From IMG/VR virus record IMGVR_UViG_3300048928_000081, positions 1 to 30,936 of that record: a DNA stretch of 30,936 nucleotides; one strand, written 5' to 3'. Every line of letters starts with the position of its first letter. Position 1 is the first letter of the stretch. The DNA is from a virus. This document shows, in pieces, positions 30,048-30,936 of this stretch. Both the position numbers and the translations under genes were made by a program. The notes beneath the pieces were generated by a model that saw nothing but the letters and a program-made list of their open reading frames with translations, ran no database searches and was not told the origin of the DNA.

Positions 30048-30081
30048 GGCCCCGGGCGGGAAGGTCCGGGGCCTTTTCTTT
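30048..30081 (+). terminator. Strong terminator at the right end
   Basis: Stem GGCCCCGG / CCGGGGCC (30048-30055 with 30066-30073) is followed by TTTTCTTT. It ends rightward transcription before the arm sites and the right att core, isolating the host. Confidence 0.88.
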
Positions 30082-30085
30082 GGGA

Positions 30086-30125
30086 GAAAAGCGGAACGCT
30101 CCGCGGAACAGATGCGGAACGCGCT
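30086..30125. repeat. Right integrase arm-type site cluster
   Basis: Three direct copies of GCGGAAC occur in 30 bases: gaaaagcggaacgct (30086-30100), gcggaaca (30103-30110) and gcggaacgcgct (30114-30125). The last matches the left-end copy gcggaacgcgct at 184-195 exactly. These lie 24-60 bases from the right core. Confidence 0.6.
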
Positions 30126-30148
30126 AGCGGCTTTGTAGCAAGAAAACT

Positions 30149-30172
30149 ATGGTGCCCGGGGCCGGAATCGAA
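30149..30172. other. Right attachment core (attR)
   Basis: A perfect copy of the 24 bases at 42-65. The sequence that follows (from 30173) does not continue a tRNA, so on this side the core stands alone. The host attB was therefore not an ordinary tRNA gene, or the flank has been rearranged. Confidence 0.85.
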
Positions 30173-30545
30173 TCTCTCTCAAAGGTCGTTGTTCTTAATC
30201 AAGTTTCTTTGTTGACGCGTTGGGTGGGGAACACCTTTGGGTACGCCTTAAAAAATTCCCTTTGTTGTGCTGTTGCGACAGCCGAGGCTTTCCATGCGCT
30301 GGATCAGGCACTCGCCGTCCGCGATCCGCTGGATCGTGCTGGTGAGGTCGTTGGTGTTGTGCTTGCGTGTCGGCACGGTCGTTCCCGGTGAAACCGCTGT
30401 TCTCAGTTCGTCGCCTGGCGGTTGCGCGCCTCTGGCCGTTGCAGCAGTGGGCTCTCGGCGGGGGCAGGGCAGCGCAAGATGGTATGCGGCATGCGCGGAC
30501 GCGCGCGCCCTCGTACCGGATCCGGTGTGCGCGCAGTCCTGCCGC
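30173..30545. other. Host intergenic stretch without a recognised gene
   Basis: The stretch starts with an AT-richer segment (30173-30270) and continues GC-rich. Open frames on both strands are short and Arg/Ala/Ser-rich, as expected for chance frames. The minus-strand frame ending at 30248 runs on from the response-regulator-like remnant without recognisable domain content. I see no gene here that I can support. Confidence 0.4.
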
Positions 30546-30604
30546 GCATCTTCCTCGACAACGTAGCCGATGCCGCGCAGACTGCGTATGGCCACGCCGC
30601 TCGA
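30546..30604 (-). pseudogene. Remnant of a response-regulator C-terminus
   Basis: On the minus strand the sequence encodes SSGVAIRSLRGIGYVVEED. This matches the last strands of OmpR-family winged-helix response regulators, which read V-x-I-R-T-L-R-G-x-G-Y-x-x-E. The conserved helices that should precede it are absent, so only the tail of the gene remains. It is host DNA beyond the prophage, downstream of the enoyl-CoA hydratase gene. Confidence 0.4.
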
Positions 30605-30649
30605 CAAACATGTATTCAAAAGCCAGATGCTCGTAGTTCGCCACCGCGC

Positions 30650-30936
30650 TCAGAGCCAATGGTATATAGGCGGCTGTTTGGCGAGAAAGCGCTGCGCAGC
30701 AGCTTGGTGGTACGCGCTTTCACGGCAAAGCGATTGGGCCAAGGCCTCTTGCAGATACACAGATTGGCGGTCTGACTCGAAGGCGCGGTTCATCACCGAT
30801 TTGGCAATCCCTAGCGCGCCAGCAGGAGCATGCTCGAACCGTGCGGCCAGTTCCAATCCAGCGTCGAGCAGTCTGTCCTGCTCACAGATCTGGTGAACTA
30901 GGCCCAAAGCTTGGGCTTCGGTCACCTCCACGGTTC
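30650..30936 (-). CDS. Enoyl-CoA hydratase/isomerase, C-terminal part (host, truncated by window)
   Basis: The frame is open to the window edge and ends at 30650. It encodes the last 95 or so residues of a crotonase-family protein: EAQALGLVHQI (the usual A-x-x-x-GLV motif), a helix LLDAGLELAARFEHAPAGALGIAKSVMNRAFESD, and the closing QEALAQSLCRESAYHQAAAQRFLAKQPPIYHWL. This matches enoyl-CoA hydratases of fatty-acid or aromatic-acid breakdown. The N-terminal half and active-site region lie outside the window, so the substrate cannot be judged. Confidence 0.75.
   Translation of the reverse strand, partial: TVEVTEAQALGLVHQICEQDRLLDAGLELAARFEHAPAGALGIAKSVMNRAFESDRQSVYLQEALAQSLCRESAYHQAAAQRFLAKQPPIYHWL

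Larger units (their letters stand above)
42..30172. mobile_element. Prophage, podovirus-type, nearly 30.1 kb
   Basis: The element is bounded by a perfect 24-bp direct repeat (42-65 and 30149-30172). An integrase lies just inside the left copy, followed by a leftward early block and a rightward block in classical virion order: terminase, portal, scaffold, capsid, adaptor, tail, ejection proteins, fibre, lysis. The absence of tape-measure, sheath and tail-tube genes, together with P22-like portal and adaptor genes, indicates a short tail. All structural reading frames are open, so the prophage may be functional. However, no classical repressor and no replication initiator or helicase is recognisable, and 30 kb is small for phages of this kind. 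Confidence 0.95.

Noticed and set aside
1-30936. CRISPR array or insertion sequence
   Set aside because: No regularly spaced repeats and no transposase or terminal inverted repeats were seen.

Overview
This window is an almost complete temperate phage integrated in a GC-rich (about 60-65% by eye) bacterial chromosome. The right-hand flank carries the end of an enoyl-CoA hydratase gene. Together with the base composition and the kinds of phage genes present, this suggests a betaproteobacterium of the Burkholderiales (inference; no taxonomic marker is present). The prophage spans roughly 42-30172 and is bounded by a 24-bp perfect direct repeat that matches the 3' end of a tRNA-Leu gene. Clusters of GCGGAAC motifs just inside both ends look like integrase arm sites.

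Layout. (1) Left end, 42-1444: att core, a tRNA-Leu-like stretch, integrase and a DUF4224-type excisionase, both on the minus strand. (2) Early region, 1419-9123, minus strand: tightly overlapping small genes. Recognisable products are an Erf-family ssDNA annealing protein, a Gp157-like protein, a NinX/DUF2591-like protein, a DUF551-like protein and a Dcm-like protein. The block is interrupted at 4914-5193 by a divergent control region and the only rightward early gene, a 59-residue ribbon-helix-helix-like protein that may be read from a leaderless mRNA. (3) Late operon, 9221-29472, plus strand: small and large terminase, P22-type portal, an SGNH-hydrolase tailspike-like protein, a HExxH protein, scaffold, SU10-type major capsid protein, adaptor and tail-tube-like proteins, a cupin, four probable ejection or internal virion proteins, a collar-domain tail fibre, a fibre-assembly-like protein, and a lysis cassette (membrane protein, GH24 endolysin, 3-TM holin). 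There is no tape-measure or sheath gene, so the particle is a short-tailed (podovirus-type) phage. (4) Right end, 29473-30172: two small divergent accessory genes, a strong terminator, arm sites and the right att copy. (5) 30173-30936: host DNA.

Possible control logic (inference). Two 23-bp operator-like direct repeats, 36 bp apart, lie between a leftward promoter for the distal early genes and a rightward promoter for the 59-residue gene. No CI-like repressor, Cro, antirepressor, replicative helicase, primase or O/P-type initiator is recognisable, so this small switch is the best candidate for the lysogeny control element and the most interesting feature. A second point of interest is the accessory block between portal and scaffold: the SGNH hydrolase, a minus-strand membrane protein and a zincin-like protein.
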